Shown here: one piece after another, positions 17,845-27,176 of the stretch | Layout: the number at the start of each line of letters is the position of its first letter | Position numbering within the stretch: the first letter of the stretch is position 1 | From: Sedimentibacter sp. zth1 | GTDB lineage: Bacteria > Bacillota > Clostridia > Tissierellales > Sedimentibacteraceae | Direction of reading: 5' to 3' | NCBI RefSeq assembly: GCF_017352195.1 | Contig: NZ_CP071445.1 | Location: forward strand, 930,001-994,000 | Length of the DNA: 64,000 bases | Program-made: the position numbers and the translations under genes | Notes under the pieces: model-generated | Database searches by the model: none | The model's input: only the letters and a program-made list of their open reading frames with translations | Told to the model about the DNA's origin: nothing

Positions 17845-19254
17845 TTATTTAATAAATCTCTTTCTATTTGAATTAAGAGGAATTTCATTTGTAATTACAA
17901 TTGATTTTGGTATTGAATATTTAGGTAACATCCTACTTAACTCTTCATAAATATACTTTTCATCAATTGTTTTATCTGCACAAACAACATAAGCCATTAA
18001 TCCTATTACATCTTTAGAAGTATTTAATTTTGTACACACTTGAACTTGCTCAACACCTCTAATTTTATATATCGTATTTTCTATTTCATCTAATTCTATT
18101 CTATAGCCTTTATACTTAATTTGATTATCTATTCTACCATCAAAATATATCATACCATTCTCTATATGTCCTAAATCTCCAGTATAATAATAAATTTTAT
18201 TATTAATTAGCTTAAATTGTTTATTATCATAATTTGTATATCCTTTTGATACACTTTTGCCACTTAAAACAATTTCTCCACAACTTAAATCATTAATAAA
18301 TACTCCATTAGAGTCAATTATTTTAACTTCTACAGCACAATTATTCATATCACCAATTGGAAGTTTATTGTATTTTGTCATGTCTTCATTTATTTCAACA
18401 GCTGAAACACAACAAGTAGCTTCACTTGGACCATATGCATTAATGATATGCACATCTATAAAACGTTCCATAAATTTTTTTGCAACAAATGGTTTTAATA
18501 CTTCACCGCACAAAAACATTATCTTTAAATTAGGTAACAATGTAGAATTAAATGATTTATCACATAAGCATAATTCTAAAAACGATGGAGTAAAAACAGC
18601 CATTTCTGCATTAGATTTCTTAATATAACAAAATAGCAAATTAAAATTTGACATGATATTATCATTTAAGCAAAACAAAAGAGATTTATTCCAAAGCGAA
18701 TAATATATATCTAACACAGATAAATCAAATGAAAACAGAGCTTGATTGAGTATAATTTTAGGCTGAATTTCAGATATAATTTTAAAATTTGTAAACCAAT
18801 TCAAAAAATTATTTATGTTGTTATAACTAATTTTTATACCTTTTGGATAACCAGTACTTCCAGAAGTATATATTTGATATGCTATATCATTTTCTATGCA
18901 TTTATCTAATTTTTCATAATATTTATCGGAATAAAACTCCATATCAATTGAAGATATACACTCTATGTCATCAAGTACCATATTCTCGGTACATAAAACT
19001 AAATTTGCATTTGAATCTTTAATAATATAATCAATTCGGGCTTTTGAAATACTTGTATCACAAATAACATATGCAATGCGTCCAATTATACAAGCAACAA
19101 TAGATATAAACATCAGTTGATTTTTATGTCCATATATTATTACTCTTTCTATATTTCTATTTCTTAAATAGCACGCTAAATTTTTTGATTTTTTATATAA
19201 ATATGTTCTTTCAATACTATCATTTTCACATATATACGCATAATCTAGATTCAT
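17845..19254 (-). CDS. AMP-forming amino acid adenylation enzyme, DltA-like
   Basis: A 469-residue stand-alone adenylation protein. Core motifs are visible: IYTSGSTGYPKG (~residue 150, ATP loop), NAYGPSEATCC, YYTGDLG and GRIDNQIKYKGYRIELDEIE. The C-terminal A10 region is PLNSNRKRFIK, so the catalytic Lys is probably kept although the usual NGK is altered. It should activate an amino acid with ATP and load it on the carrier protein encoded 6 bp downstream. DltA (D-alanine) is the closest type by size and partner, but an NRPS-like substrate is possible. The start follows the vanW stop by 8 bp, with AGGTGAT upstream. Confidence 0.8.
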   Translation of the reverse strand: MNLDYAYICENDSIERTYLYKKSKNLACYLRNRNIERVIIYGHKNQLMFISIVACIIGRIAYVICDTSISKARIDYIIKDSNANLVLCTENMVLDDIECISSIDMEFYSDKYYEKLDKCIENDIAYQIYTSGSTGYPKGIKISYNNINNFLNWFTNFKIISEIQPKIILNQALFSFDLSVLDIYYSLWNKSLLFCLNDNIMSNFNLLFCYIKKSNAEMAVFTPSFLELCLCDKSFNSTLLPNLKIMFLCGEVLKPFVAKKFMERFIDVHIINAYGPSEATCCVSAVEINEDMTKYNKLPIGDMNNCAVEVKIIDSNGVFINDLSCGEIVLSGKSVSKGYTNYDNKQFKLINNKIYYYTGDLGHIENGMIYFDGRIDNQIKYKGYRIELDEIENTIYKIRGVEQVQVCTKLNTSKDVIGLMAYVVCADKTIDEKYIYEELSRMLPKYSIPKSIVITNEIPLNSNRKRFIK

Positions 19255-19262
19255 TTTATCAC

Positions 19263-20102
19263 CTAATTTATTTGTCTACTAGTATACATAATTTCTTCTT
19301 TTGGTATTAAAGAATAATCATACATAACCTTAGAGTGATTGTTCAAAATCAACTCTTTTTTTACTATTTGCTTGTCATTATCAAAAACTAATCTATAAAT
19401 CTGACTAACTCTAAAATATTCACCATTTTCTTCTACAAACCCATGGTTTTCTTCTGTAATTTGATATTTATACTCAAATTTTTGTGTTGACCGCAGTTCG
19501 CCACATAAATAGCCTTCACTTTGCCATATAATTAATTGTACAGGTAGATTAGTATTATTTTTAAATCTATAATCAATATGCTTATAAAACACACTCGTTC
19601 CTGTTCCAAAAGGCACTCTTCTATTTGAATCCGGGAAAAGAGCATCAGTATGATGGTGTAACTCTACTACCTCCATAGGAGAATGCAATACTAACCAATG
19701 TATTAAATTAGCCAGCTGACATAATCCTCCTCCTATATTTTTACCAACTGCTCCTTTTGAAATAGTTAGTCCATCAAGGTATCCTTTCTTAGCTAAAGGT
19801 TTACCTACAAGCTTCCAAAATGAAAATGTCTGTCCCGATTTTATTATTATACAATTTATCCTATCTCCAGCTAATTTTAAATTTTTAGCTTTATTATGCT
19901 GTAAGTTTATATCAACTCCATTCAACATTCTAAGTATTTGAGAACTGTGTCCTTTAATTATAACCGGTAGCTTCTCAGTACTTATTTTTTTACTAAATTT
20001 AGTTTTATTAATTATATCCTTTAAATCATATATAAAATATTCCTTTAATAATGATATTTTATAAGTTAATGGACATATTTCACAAAATAGCTTTCTTTTC
20101 AA
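19263..20102 (-). CDS. vanW: VanW family protein
   Basis: A 279-residue protein with the VanW signature: SGQTFSFWKLVG, GKNIGGGLCQLANLIHWLVL, then HHHTDALFPDSNRRVPFGTG. VanW occurs in vanB-type glycopeptide resistance clusters and in many genomes without them; its biochemical role is unknown. There are no van ligase, VanX or VanRS genes here, so vancomycin resistance should not be inferred. The start is TTG at 20102 with GGGGG upstream and a good promoter at 20164-20192. It heads a tight three-gene operon with the adenylation enzyme and carrier protein, which suggests a cell-envelope role. Confidence 0.85.
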   Translation of the reverse strand: MKRKLFCEICPLTYKISLLKEYFIYDLKDIINKTKFSKKISTEKLPVIIKGHSSQILRMLNGVDINLQHNKAKNLKLAGDRINCIIIKSGQTFSFWKLVGKPLAKKGYLDGLTISKGAVGKNIGGGLCQLANLIHWLVLHSPMEVVELHHHTDALFPDSNRRVPFGTGTSVFYKHIDYRFKNNTNLPVQLIIWQSEGYLCGELRSTQKFEYKYQITEENHGFVEENGEYFRVSQIYRLVFDNDKQIVKKELILNNHSKVMYDYSLIPKEEIMYTSRQIN

Positions 20103-20163
20103 AATATCCCCCTATAGCAATCAGAGATTGTATTTCCATATTTTAGCGTGGTTTATATTTATT

Positions 20164-20192
20164 ATTATACCAAATATTTACTATTTTGTAAA
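20164..20192 (-). promoter_or_regulatory. Promoter of the vanW operon
   Basis: TTTACA (20187-20192) and TATAAT (20164-20169) are 17 bp apart on the minus strand, about 62 bp before the vanW start. Confidence 0.7.
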
Positions 20193-20214
20193 CTATTCAA
20201 TAAACACCTTACCT

Positions 20215-21786
20215 TTACAAATTCACTTCCTTTGTAGCAATATTATTACTGAACATATAATCATGCTCTACAAATAATAAAGTCGGCTCATATTCTAGAA
20301 TTAATTTTTCTATTTGCATTCTTGAAATAACATCTATATAATTCAACGGTTCATCCCAAATATGAAGATGTGATTTTTCACAGAGACTTTTTGCAATTAA
20401 AACTTTTTTCTTCTGTCCCATGCTTAACTCTTCAAGCTTTTTATCAAACAATATCGGGCTAAAATCAAGTTTTGCAAGCATTGCTCTAAACAAAGTTTCA
20501 TTAATTCCTTCATGCTCTGTAAAATCTCTGAATTTACCGTTAAGATATGACGTATCCTGTGAAATATATGAAATCATGAGATTACTACCTATTTTAACAT
20601 CTCCTGTATAGTTAATTTCATCACCTAATACTAATTTAATAATACTTGATTTACCTGAACCATTTTTCCCTTTAATTGCCACTCTGTCACCCTTATTAAT
20701 TGTAAAGCTAATATTTTCAAGTAGCATATTATCACCATATGATATAGATAAATTCTGAATGTTTACAAAATTATCCTTAAAGTATTCTAACTGATATATT
20801 TTTAAATTATCAACTCTCTCTATGTTTTTTAATAAAGATTTCTTTTCATCTAAATTTTTTTCTATTCTATTCTCTAAATTCTTAGCCTTTTTCATCATTC
20901 TTGCAGATTGTGCACCGATTGCCCCTCGGTCGCAAGGTCCATTACCTATTTTAGTTTTTTCAACTAAATCACTCCATCCTTTTGACCTTCTGAAAGAATA
21001 TTCCAAATGCTTAATTTCGCCCTTTAACTTTTCATTTGTAGCAATTTCAAAATTATCCTGAAGCTCCTTGTTATAGCTGTAACTCGAAAAATTACCCTTT
21101 TGTATTTCAATATTACTTTTATTGATTGAAATTATATGATCTATAATTTTATCAACAAAATATCTATCATGTGATACAAGAATAAAGCCTTTTTTTGAGT
21201 TTAAATATTCAGCTACACATTCTCTACCTTCTAAATCCAGATGATTTGTTGGCTCATCTATTAGTAAAAAGTTTTTTTTCTTTAAGAACAGTGCCGCTAA
21301 TAACAATTTGGTTTTTTCACCGTTGCTAAGTGTATTAAAATTCCTGTTGAGTACATTAACATCAACATCAAGCTTTCTTATTTCTTTCTCAATAAGTTCA
21401 TCTATGATAAATCCATCATGTAACATAAATAAATCTAATAAATTTCCATATTCATTTATTGATTCTTCTGAGTTTTCTTCTATACACTCATTCATTCTTT
21501 TGTTCCATTCATCAAATGGAGCTATGCTGTTTCTTACAACCGACAACGTATTGTCATTTTCATTCACTTCAAATGGAAAATATTCAAACTCTACTGAACT
21601 TGAAATAGTTCCTTGGTATTTGTATTTACCCATCAAAAGATTTAAAAACGTTGTTTTACCCTTACCGTTTCTTCCTATAAATCCCAATTTCCAATCAGTA
21701 TCTATTTCGAACGATGTATTTTCAAATATATTCTGATAATTTGTTTCATAACTAAATGTTAAATTCTTTACACTTATTTTAGACAT
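20215..21786 (-). CDS. ABC-F ribosomal protection protein, Lsa/CplR-like
   Basis: A soluble protein (523 residues from the chosen start) with two ABC domains and no membrane segments. Walker A sites are GRNGKGKTT (~residue 38) and GKNGSGKSS (~355). Signatures are LSNGEKTK and LSMGQKKK; Walker B regions are LLIDEPTNHLD and HIWDEPLNYID. The basic linker between the domains is the part that reaches the peptidyl transferase centre. The opening KISVKNLTFSY and WKLGFIGRNG are typical of the Lsa family (lincosamide, streptogramin A, pleuromutilin protection). The second ATG (21786) is preferred because GGGAGG lies seven bases before it. It is 12 bp after the tet-like pseudogene and shares its attenuated leader. 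Confidence 0.85.
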   Translation of the reverse strand: MSKISVKNLTFSYETNYQNIFENTSFEIDTDWKLGFIGRNGKGKTTFLNLLMGKYKYQGTISSSVEFEYFPFEVNENDNTLSVVRNSIAPFDEWNKRMNECIEENSEESINEYGNLLDLFMLHDGFIIDELIEKEIRKLDVDVNVLNRNFNTLSNGEKTKLLLAALFLKKKNFLLIDEPTNHLDLEGRECVAEYLNSKKGFILVSHDRYFVDKIIDHIISINKSNIEIQKGNFSSYSYNKELQDNFEIATNEKLKGEIKHLEYSFRRSKGWSDLVEKTKIGNGPCDRGAIGAQSARMMKKAKNLENRIEKNLDEKKSLLKNIERVDNLKIYQLEYFKDNFVNIQNLSISYGDNMLLENISFTINKGDRVAIKGKNGSGKSSIIKLVLGDEINYTGDVKIGSNLMISYISQDTSYLNGKFRDFTEHEGINETLFRAMLAKLDFSPILFDKKLEELSMGQKKKVLIAKSLCEKSHLHIWDEPLNYIDVISRMQIEKLILEYEPTLLFVEHDYMFSNNIATKEVNL

Positions 21787-21798
21787 ATACATTCCTCC

Positions 21799-23656
21799 CT
21801 ATTTAAAAGACTTTTGTTTATGCATTATATATTCTTTTTTATTTAATGCATTTATATAACCACATTTAAAAACTTTGCTCTCATCAAATACAGTTTCTTT
21901 ATATCCATGAAATTTGTAAGTATACAGTCCCTTTCCTTCTGTATAGGACAAAACCTTTATTTGATAATTTTTTGAATTGTCCAAGGGTATTGTCCCTTTA
22001 AACAAATATTCGTTATTTTTAATATTTGGTTGTTCATAGACTGCATTCATCATTTTTAAATCATACATTGCTTTACTTACTGTATTTTCTGGAACAATAA
22101 GTTCAAATTCATTTACAGGCTCTAAAAGCTTTGTCTTAGCATTATCAACAGCTTCCATCAGTACCATCGGTGTTAAATCTCTAAAATCTGACGGAGTGCT
22201 TGATACACTGTCATATTCTGTGTAGAAAAGTGTAATTAACATATCTGTTAATTGCCATCCATATAGTCCATGTTTGCAAGTAGTGTATACACTATCCTTT
22301 ATAGCCTGTAAAAAAGATTTAGGAATAAACCCTGCAGTAACCTCTGATTTATATTTTATTCCTTCTCCTAAAGGCAGCGGTTCTACTCTCAACTGAATTG
22401 TAGCATTATATATATTAGGATATTTTCTAAAATACATAATTGCTTCACCACTTGATACCGGAGTTTCCTTGTATATAGTTTGAGTATTGTTGAATATTAC
22501 ATCTAAACCATAATCCCTTTTTAAAGTTTCCTCGATAATTTCCTTTTGAACTTCCCCAAATAAATTAATGTATATACCTTTATTCTCATTATCTAATTCA
22601 ATTTGCAATAATGGATCCTCATCCGATAAATTTAAGAGTGCTCTGTACAACAAATGATTATCCGTATTATCCAATAATGAGATTTGTGTTTTTATTGTTG
22701 GCTTTGCAATATTTAGATATTCTATACCATCTCTTTTATGTCCAATAACATCACCTATTTTCAAATTTTGCATTCCATAAATAATACCAATATCTCCTGT
22801 ACCAATTTTACTTCCATTAACAATATGTGTATTCTCAAGAGCACCTAGCTTTTTAACCTTTAATAAATTTTTGTCATTATTTACACATATCATATCTCTA
22901 ATATTGATTTCACCATCAAAGACTCTGACATATGCTTTTTTCTCATTATCTGATGTTCTTTCAATCTTAAACACAACTGCGGATAATGTTTTTTTGTTTT
23001 CCTGGTTAATCGGCAAAAATGTAATTATTTTATCAAGAAGCGCTTTAGTTCCTATATTTAATATTGCTGAACCCAAAAATACAGGGTACAACATGGATGA
23101 TTTAGTATTAGTAACTATTTTATCAACTAAATAATCAATAGATAAGTTTTCATATGACAAATATGCATCTAATACATCATCATCAATTTTTGATAACACA
23201 TCAATTGCATTGTCAAATTCAGCATCATCTTTTAAACTTGTTTCAATGTTTATATCTTTCGTTGCTTCATTATTACATTTTTCCATTAACACAGTATTTT
23301 CTGACAGATATTTGTAGATATCTTTAAATACTCGCTTATAATCTGAACACATTCGATCTAATTTATTGATATAAATAATTGTAGGTATTTTTAACCTTTT
23401 TAACGTTTCAAATATAATTTTTGTCTGTGATTGTACTCCTTCTACTGAAGAAATCACTAAAATTGCACCATCAAGTACACTAAGTGCCCTTTCTACCTCT
23501 GCAATAAAATCCATATGCCCAGGTGTATCAAGTATATTAATTTTAACGTCTTTGTAGTTAAATGAGATAGCTGTTGACTTTATTGTTATTCCTCTTTCTT
23601 TTTCCAGCATCTACATGTGCCAATATGCCTATATTAATTGTTTTTAAAATATTCAT
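21799..23656 (-). pseudogene. Tetracycline ribosomal protection-like GTPase gene with internal deletion
   Basis: From an ATG at 23656 the frame reads MNILKTINIGILAHVDAGK, the standard start of Tet(M)-type proteins, and then shifts out of frame. A second frame, starting within the same ATGCTGGAAAAA string, gives LEKERGITIKSTAISF and the rest of an EF-G-like protein (DTPGHMDF, NKLDR, EF-G domains III-V) to the end. The GKTT loop end and switch I region (~45 residues) are missing. Both deletion edges in intact homologues would contain ATGCTGGAAAAA, so deletion between 12-bp direct repeats is likely. Translation from the internal ATG (23610) would lack a working G1 site. It is therefore judged non-functional. 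Confidence 0.85.
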
Positions 23657-23687
23657 ATATTTATATACTCTCCATAAAATTTTAGAC

Positions 23688-23725
23688 ACAAAAAAACCTA
23701 TGCAAAGAATAATCTCGCATAGGTT
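23688..23725 (-). terminator. Attenuator terminator upstream of the tet-like/ABC-F operon
   Basis: The minus strand reads ACCTATGC, an unpaired loop, GCATAGGTTTTTTTG. It lies between the leader peptide and the tet-like start codon. A TATAGG at ~23750 could pair with the 5' arm as an antiterminator; that is a prediction. Confidence 0.7.
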
Positions 23726-23915
23726 AAATTTAGCGTCATTAATTTAAAGAGCCTATAACTAATTTCTTACAAAATCATATAAATACATGTATACAGTTGA
23801 AAATAAAATATTTATTTAAAATTGATGAGATTATCCTTATAAAATATTTCATGTACAACAAATAAAGCAAATTACTTGCCGTCCCCGAAATATAAAGCTA
23901 TTAACTTTTTTTAAT

Positions 23916-23936
23916 TTATAAGAATATTTTTCTCAT
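23916..23936 (-). CDS. Six-codon leader peptide (MRKIFL)
   Basis: An ATG at 23936 follows CAGGAGATTGATAGAA and is read MRKIFL-stop. It lies about 50 nt after the promoter start and ~190 nt before the terminator. Short translated leaders of this type govern inducible antibiotic-resistance genes such as tet(M) and ABC-F genes: a stalled or slow ribosome changes RNA folding and prevents termination. Confidence 0.6.
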   Translation of the reverse strand: MRKIFL

Positions 23937-23988
23937 TTCTATCAATCTCCTGTTTTGTGTAAAAAAATTACAGTTATAGTACATTTAT

Positions 23989-24017
23989 AGTATATTCAAA
24001 TTGTTATGTTTTGTCAA
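23989..24017 (-). promoter_or_regulatory. Promoter of the tet-like/ABC-F resistance operon
   Basis: TTGACA (24012-24017) and TATACT (23989-23994) are separated by 17 bp on the minus strand. A ~330-nt leader separates the promoter from the tet-like start. Confidence 0.75.
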
Positions 24018-24086
24018 CAGTATATACTATTTATTTATTTTTTAACCTTTTATGATATAATTTATATAGCAAAGTTTATAACCATT

Positions 24087-24647
24087 TTATGTAAATGAAA
24101 CAATACAGTTAGGCTGATTCAATTCATAAGTACACTCAACTATTTCAGCTGGTGTCATATGCTCAATATAAGTTAGTGTTTTTAACGCCATGCCATGACC
24201 AACAATAATTACTTTATCGTAAGATGCATATTTATCAGCTACTGCTCTGACTCTATTTCTCAAATGAGATAGACTTTCCCAGCGCTTTTCTTCATCTTTT
24301 GGATATTCTCCATGACATTTATTATAATCATTAGTTAACTCAAGACATTCATCTAAATTATCATATGTAAATGTTAAATCAGGCATCCACTCATGTAAAT
24401 CCATTTCAACTTTTATATCTATACTCAATTGTTTAGATATTATACTAGCAGTTTGCATTGCCCTTGTGTATGGAGAACATACGATTAATTGAGCATCCTT
24501 TAATCTTGCATCTTTTGACGTTTCAATTACCTGCTCTATTCCTTTTTCTGATAGTGGTGCTAAATCTCTTCCATGCCCTTTATATTTTCTTTCGTCACAA
24601 CCAGAATAATCCGGTTGTCCATGACGTATTAAATAAAATAAAGCCAT
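24087..24647 (-). CDS. Histidine phosphatase family protein
   Basis: A 186-residue protein opening with LIRHGQPDYSG, the RHG motif whose His takes the phosphate. CSPYTRAMQTA supplies the second Arg and VIIVGHGMALKTL the second catalytic His. Length and motifs fit the phosphoglycerate mutase-like branch-1 superfamily, but not the full GpmA pattern, so a small-molecule phosphatase is more likely than a glycolytic mutase. Single gene with AGGAGAGAGAAT before the ATG. Substrate unknown. Confidence 0.85.
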   Translation of the reverse strand: MALFYLIRHGQPDYSGCDERKYKGHGRDLAPLSEKGIEQVIETSKDARLKDAQLIVCSPYTRAMQTASIISKQLSIDIKVEMDLHEWMPDLTFTYDNLDECLELTNDYNKCHGEYPKDEEKRWESLSHLRNRVRAVADKYASYDKVIIVGHGMALKTLTYIEHMTPAEIVECTYELNQPNCIVSFT

Positions 24648-24711
24648 ATTCTCTCTCCTTTTAAATAAATAGTTACTTATAACATTGAAGCACTGTATTT
24701 TTATCTATATA

Positions 24712-25524
24712 CTATTTTTTACCTATAAACATAGCATGTTCTGAATATGCCAATAATTCAGGCAATTCTAAAAATTTCTTAGCTGTTTCAATCCACAAAT
24801 CGAACTCTTCTTTTGGATAAGTTAGAACTTGATTTTCATTTGGTGACATTATGCCCTCTTGTCCGAATAGATGTAACTTTTTTAAACCAAATTGTTTCAT
24901 AAAAGGCTCAATTTGCTTCTGATTATAAAAACAAGATGAAGTAAAAGAAGGTCCGTCATAAATAGTTCGATTTACTATTGAATCTATAATTGATTTTGAA
25001 TCTTGGTCTTCTAAATGTTTAGATAACAATCCAGGACCATTTTTTAAGTCATATATAATACTAGCAAAATCTAAAATAAATGAGCAATATAAATTCCCAC
25101 TGCTTTTCAGATGATTTAGTGCTATTTTAACTGCCTTTATTCTATCTTCTTCTTCAACAAGATGATACAGAGGACCCATTAAAAACACATGATCAAATTC
25201 TTTTAAATTTAATTTATCCAATTCCAAGCAATTTTTTGAAAAAGCATTTATTGATACTTTTTTCTCTTTAGCCTTTTCTTTAGCAAACTGTATATTGCCA
25301 TCAGATAAATCTACTAAAGTAACATCACATCCCTTTTGTGAATAATACATTGAATATCTACCAGGACCACCTCCAATATCTAATATTGTATCTCCCGGTT
25401 TAATATACTTATCCATCATATAGGTAGTAAAAATAAATTCAAATGGATGCCTATCAATTCTATCCCATTCATATTCAGTATTTTCATCATAATACTTTTT
25501 TACATTTACAATTGTATCTTTCAT
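24712..25524 (-). CDS. Class I SAM-dependent methyltransferase
   Basis: A ~270-residue protein with motif I ILDIGGGPGRYSMYYSQKG (~residue 48) and VTLVDLSDGNI, then FDHVFLMGPLYHL, the usual motif IV region. These form the SAM-binding Rossmann fold. The ATG at 25524 is chosen since GAGGTG lies eight bases before it; a GTG further up would sit inside that site. The target is not evident. It faces the histidine phosphatase in the same direction with a 64-bp gap, so co-transcription is possible. Confidence 0.85.
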   Translation of the reverse strand: MKDTIVNVKKYYDENTEYEWDRIDRHPFEFIFTTYMMDKYIKPGDTILDIGGGPGRYSMYYSQKGCDVTLVDLSDGNIQFAKEKAKEKKVSINAFSKNCLELDKLNLKEFDHVFLMGPLYHLVEEEDRIKAVKIALNHLKSSGNLYCSFILDFASIIYDLKNGPGLLSKHLEDQDSKSIIDSIVNRTIYDGPSFTSSCFYNQKQIEPFMKQFGLKKLHLFGQEGIMSPNENQVLTYPKEEFDLWIETAKKFLELPELLAYSEHAMFIGKK

Positions 25525-25687
25525 TTTAATCACCTCTATATTAAATATTTTTTTACATATTATAAAAATATAACCAGTTTATCATAGAATTTTTATATGT
25601 TCAAGTTAAATTTATGTATAAAGTTGATTACCGTCCTTTGCAATCCTCATTTTTTATATACTAGGAGAATAGAACTTTCCTAGTATA

Positions 25688-25713
25688 CAAAAAACCAGTC
25701 ATTACAACTGGTT
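25688..25713 (-). terminator. Terminator overlapping the perR stop codon
   Basis: The minus strand reads AACCAGT, TGTAATG loop, ACTGGTT, TTTTG. The stem begins inside the last codons of the Fur-family gene. A second weaker inverted repeat (ACTAGGA/TCCTAGT) follows at ~25661-25687. Confidence 0.75.
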
Positions 25714-26109
25714 CTTAAATTTTTTATTTTTACTGTTACATTCAGAACATACACCTTTAAAAACTATATCATGGCCCAAAATATTATATTTTGTTGCTTT
25801 TGATACCTTATCATCTATACCACTCATATATTCTAATTCAACGTCTTCAAATTTACCACAATTCATACATTTAATGTGATAATGCATATGTGTAGTCTGG
25901 TCAAATCTGTCAGCAGCATCTGGAACAGATATTTTTAATAAAAGTCCATCCTCAGATAATGAATTCAGATTTCTATAAACTGTACCTTTACTTATGTTCG
26001 GATGTAGCTGTACTACATAATTATATACATCTTCAGCAGTTGGATGATTCGCTAACTGTTTTACTGCATCTAGTACAAGCTGTCCTTGTATAGTATTTCT
26101 TTTCCTCAT
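25702..26109 (-). CDS. perR: Fur family peroxide-type repressor, PerR-like
   Basis: A 135-residue winged-helix protein (NISKGTVYRNLNSLSEDGLL recognition region). The metal-sensing part follows: RFDQTTHMHYHIKCMNCGKFED (His-rich site plus first CxxC), and near the end CSECNS (second CxxC of the structural zinc site). The Asp in RFDQ next to HMHYH is as in PerR proteins, which sense peroxide by metal-catalysed His oxidation. The gene ends at a terminator. The reverse rubrerythrin gene upstream has a perfect 17-bp palindrome close to the PerR box, so it is the likely target. Confidence 0.85.
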   Translation of the reverse strand: MRKRNTIQGQLVLDAVKQLANHPTAEDVYNYVVQLHPNISKGTVYRNLNSLSEDGLLLKISVPDAADRFDQTTHMHYHIKCMNCGKFEDVELEYMSGIDDKVSKATKYNILGHDIVFKGVCSECNSKNKKFKNQL

Positions 26110-26190
26110 ATCAGACCTCTTCTATATTTTATATAGGTATAAGCTATATTATAATACCATTATTTAGCAAGGTCAACTTTATTACACCTA

Positions 26191-26736
26191 TTAATTAAAA
26201 TATCTTTTTAGTAATCCTTCAAATGCCTTTCCATGTCTTGCTTCGTCTTTAGCCATTTCATGTACTGTATCATGAATTGCATCTAAGTTTAGTTTTTTAG
26301 CAAGTGTTGCTAATTCTTTTTTACCTGCTGTTGCTCCATTTTCAGCTGCAACTCTTAATTCTAAGTTTTTCTTTGTTGAACTTGATACAACTTCACCTAA
26401 TAATTCAGCAAATTTTGCTGCATGCTCTGCTTCTTCATAAGCTGCTTTTTCATAATACATACCTACTTCAGGATATCCTTCTCTATGTGCTGCTCTTGCC
26501 ATAGCTAAGTACATCCCAACTTCTTTACATTCACCTTCAAAGTTTGCTCTTAAACCTTCTATAACCTCTTCATCTACGCCTTTAGCTATTCCAATCACAT
26601 GCTCATCTGCCCATACTAAGCCTTCACTTTTCATTTCTTCAAATTTATCTGCTCCTACATGACAAATTGGACACTCAGCAGGTGCTGTTTCTCCTTCATG
26701 AACGTATCCACAAACTTTACATACAAATTTTTTCAT
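26191..26736 (-). CDS. Reverse rubrerythrin
   Basis: A 181-residue protein with the rubredoxin-like domain first: [10 protein letters not shown] and CPICHVG hold the four Cys iron ligands at ~5-40. The ferritin-like di-iron domain follows ([50 protein letters not shown]). This swapped order defines reverse rubrerythrin, an NADH-linked oxygen and peroxide reductase of clostridia. The ATG at 26736 is chosen because GGAGGA is eight bases upstream; the earlier ATG overlaps that site. Its promoter region carries a PerR-like operator. Confidence 0.93.
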   Translation of the reverse strand: MKKFVCKVCGYVHEGETAPAECPICHVGADKFEEMKSEGLVWADEHVIGIAKGVDEEVIEGLRANFEGECKEVGMYLAMARAAHREGYPEVGMYYEKAAYEEAEHAAKFAELLGEVVSSSTKKNLELRVAAENGATAGKKELATLAKKLNLDAIHDTVHEMAKDEARHGKAFEGLLKRYFN

Positions 26737-26768
26737 TTTCAAATCCTCCATAATTTTTAATATTTTTT

Positions 26769-26785
26769 ATAGTAATAATTACTAT
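26769..26785. promoter_or_regulatory. Perfect 17-bp palindrome, probable PerR operator
   Basis: ATAGTAATAATTACTAT is an 8-1-8 perfect inverted repeat about 35 bp before the reverse rubrerythrin start. It resembles the PerR box TTATAATNATTATAA. Control by the adjacent Fur-family gene is inferred. Confidence 0.65.
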
Positions 26786-26898
26786 TTGATAATCTTTATC
26801 ACTTACCTTAACAATAATATATACTATTAAATAACTTTTGTCAATAGTTTTTTAAAAAATATTTATATAATTATATATAAATATTTTGCAAAGTATAC

Positions 26899-26952
26899 TT
26901 GACATATAATGCAAAGCGTGCTATTCTTTATTTGCAAAGCAAACTTTGCAAA
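26899..26952 (+). promoter_or_regulatory. Promoter with TTTGCAAAG operator of the XRE operon
   Basis: TTGACA (26899-26904) and TATTCT (26922-26927) are 17 bp apart. At 26931-26952, just after the -10 box, TTTGCAAAG-N4-CTTTGCAAA forms a perfect inverted repeat over the likely start point. Two more TGCAAAG half-sites lie at 26887 and 26910. This layout suggests autorepression by the XRE protein encoded downstream. Confidence 0.75.
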
Positions 26953-26969
26953 TCGAGTGGGAGGTATAA

Positions 26970-27176
26970 TTGAAAACTAAAATAAGGGAATTAAGAAAAC
27001 AAAATAAGCTTTCACAGGAAGAACTTGCTTTAGCTGTAGGGACTACAAGACAGACTATAACATCAATAGAATGTGAAAAATATACAGCATCGCTTGTTTT
27101 AGCTTATAAGATTTCAAAATATTTTAATTTAACTATTGAAGATGTATTCAATTTTTCAGATGTGGAGGATATTTAA
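26970..27176 (+). CDS. XRE family transcriptional regulator (single HTH)
   Basis: A 68-residue protein that is almost only a helix-turn-helix (LSQEELALAVGTTRQTITSIE), followed by ISKYFNLTIEDVFNF. The start is TTG at 26970 with GGGAGGT five bases upstream. The next gene's ATG directly follows its TAA. Such short XRE proteins often pair with a small membrane protein and repress their own operon; the TTTGCAAAG palindrome over the promoter is the likely binding site. Confidence 0.9.
   Translation: MKTKIRELRKQNKLSQEELALAVGTTRQTITSIECEKYTASLVLAYKISKYFNLTIEDVFNFSDVEDI

Noticed and set aside
19263-20102. Vancomycin resistance cluster
   Set aside because: Only vanW is present; no VanH, ligase, VanX, VanY or VanRS genes are nearby, and vanW is widespread without resistance.
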